The notes under the pieces are model-generated. The model was given only the letters and a program-made list of their open reading frames with translations. It was not told the DNA's origin and made no database searches. From positions 1 to 5,797 of the forward strand of contig PQAQ01000084.1 in the NCBI GenBank assembly GCA_003105305.1: a stretch of DNA of 5,797 nucleotides. Reading direction: 5' to 3'. The DNA comes from Candidatus Methylomirabilota bacterium (GTDB lineage: Bacteria > Methylomirabilota > Methylomirabilia > Methylomirabilales > Methylomirabilaceae). Positions 5,680-5,797 of this stretch are shown here, piece by piece. Position numbers and translations under genes: made by a program. Each line of letters starts with the position of its first letter. The stretch's first letter is position 1.

Positions 5680-5797
5680 GCCTGCCCTCCCTGTTGTCGT
5701 TGCGTTGACATCGCATCGGCTTCAACGGCCATTGCCTCGTGATCTTTGCTGACGAATAACATGAGCCCCTTCAGCCCCCGGACCCTGACCTTATCGC
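5676..5797 (-). CDS. Probable NfeD family protein, C-terminal end only
   Basis: The last 39 codons of a gene enter from the right edge and stop at TGA (complement of 5676-5678). The visible protein begins [15 protein letters not shown], which resembles the final strands of the OB-fold domain of NfeD proteins. It is followed by a polar, Gln-rich tail of about 20 residues (ending [10 protein letters not shown]). The stop overlaps the slipin ATG by four bases (ATGA), and an NfeD gene directly before a slipin gene is a very common bacterial arrangement. NfeD proteins are membrane proteins thought to work with the SPFH partner; long forms add a ClpP-like protease domain. Too little is visible to say which form this is, and the call rests as much on position as on sequence. 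Confidence 0.6.
   Translation of the reverse strand, partial: DKVRVRGLKGLMLFVSKDHEAMAVEADAMSTQRQQGGQA
5686..5690 (-). promoter_or_regulatory. Shine-Dalgarno GGAGG of the slipin gene
   Basis: GGAGG on the minus strand lies six bases before ATG 5679, inside the end of the upstream NfeD-like gene. It supports the chosen start and suggests that the slipin can be translated independently as well as by coupling. Confidence 0.6.

Noticed and set aside
5062..5742. Long rightward open frame (226 codons) antisense to the slipin gene
   Set aside because: It mirrors the slipin codons, is rich in His, Asp and Leu as antisense frames often are, and has no recognisable domain; the slipin on the other strand is unambiguous.
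1..5797. CRISPR array, insertion sequence, phage or toxin-antitoxin genes
   Set aside because: No regularly spaced repeats, transposase, integrase or small paired toxin-antitoxin frames were seen on either strand.

Overview
The window is GC-rich bacterial chromosomal DNA with tightly packed housekeeping and accessory genes. The gene content (an RhlE-like helicase, an NfeD/slipin pair, MsrA and PyrE) and the CCA-encoding tRNA-Ala(CGC) are clearly bacterial. The GC richness and protein style would fit Proteobacteria or a related phylum such as Nitrospirota or Methylomirabilota (NC10), but the sequence alone does not decide the phylum. I see no phage, transposon, CRISPR or plasmid genes.

The left half (1-3116) reads rightward. 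It starts inside a DEAD-box RNA helicase of the RhlE type, of which only motifs V and VI and the basic C-terminal tail are present. After a gene-free stretch of 293 bases comes a coupled pair: an APH/choline-kinase-like phosphotransferase whose TGA overlaps by one base the ATG of a HAD-superfamily hydrolase. A small carboxymuconolactone-decarboxylase/AhpD-fold protein without the usual CxxC cysteines follows, with a strong Shine-Dalgarno sequence.

The right half (3308-5797) reads leftward. In order of transcription it holds the end of a probable NfeD gene, a slipin/SPFH membrane protein, a DUF427 protein, MsrA, PyrE and tRNA-Ala(CGC). The first three genes are linked by two ATGA overlaps. The gaps to msrA and pyrE are 14 and 21 bases, so this looks like one operon with membrane-stress, oxidative-repair and pyrimidine genes. 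The tRNA has its own plausible promoter.

The two halves converge on a 191-base intergenic region (3117-3307) that contains a nested set of inverted repeats not explained by any gene. The points most worth a second look are the kinase-HAD pair, the operon composition, this intergenic structure and several residue substitutions at motif positions. Nothing here is clearly a new biological system.
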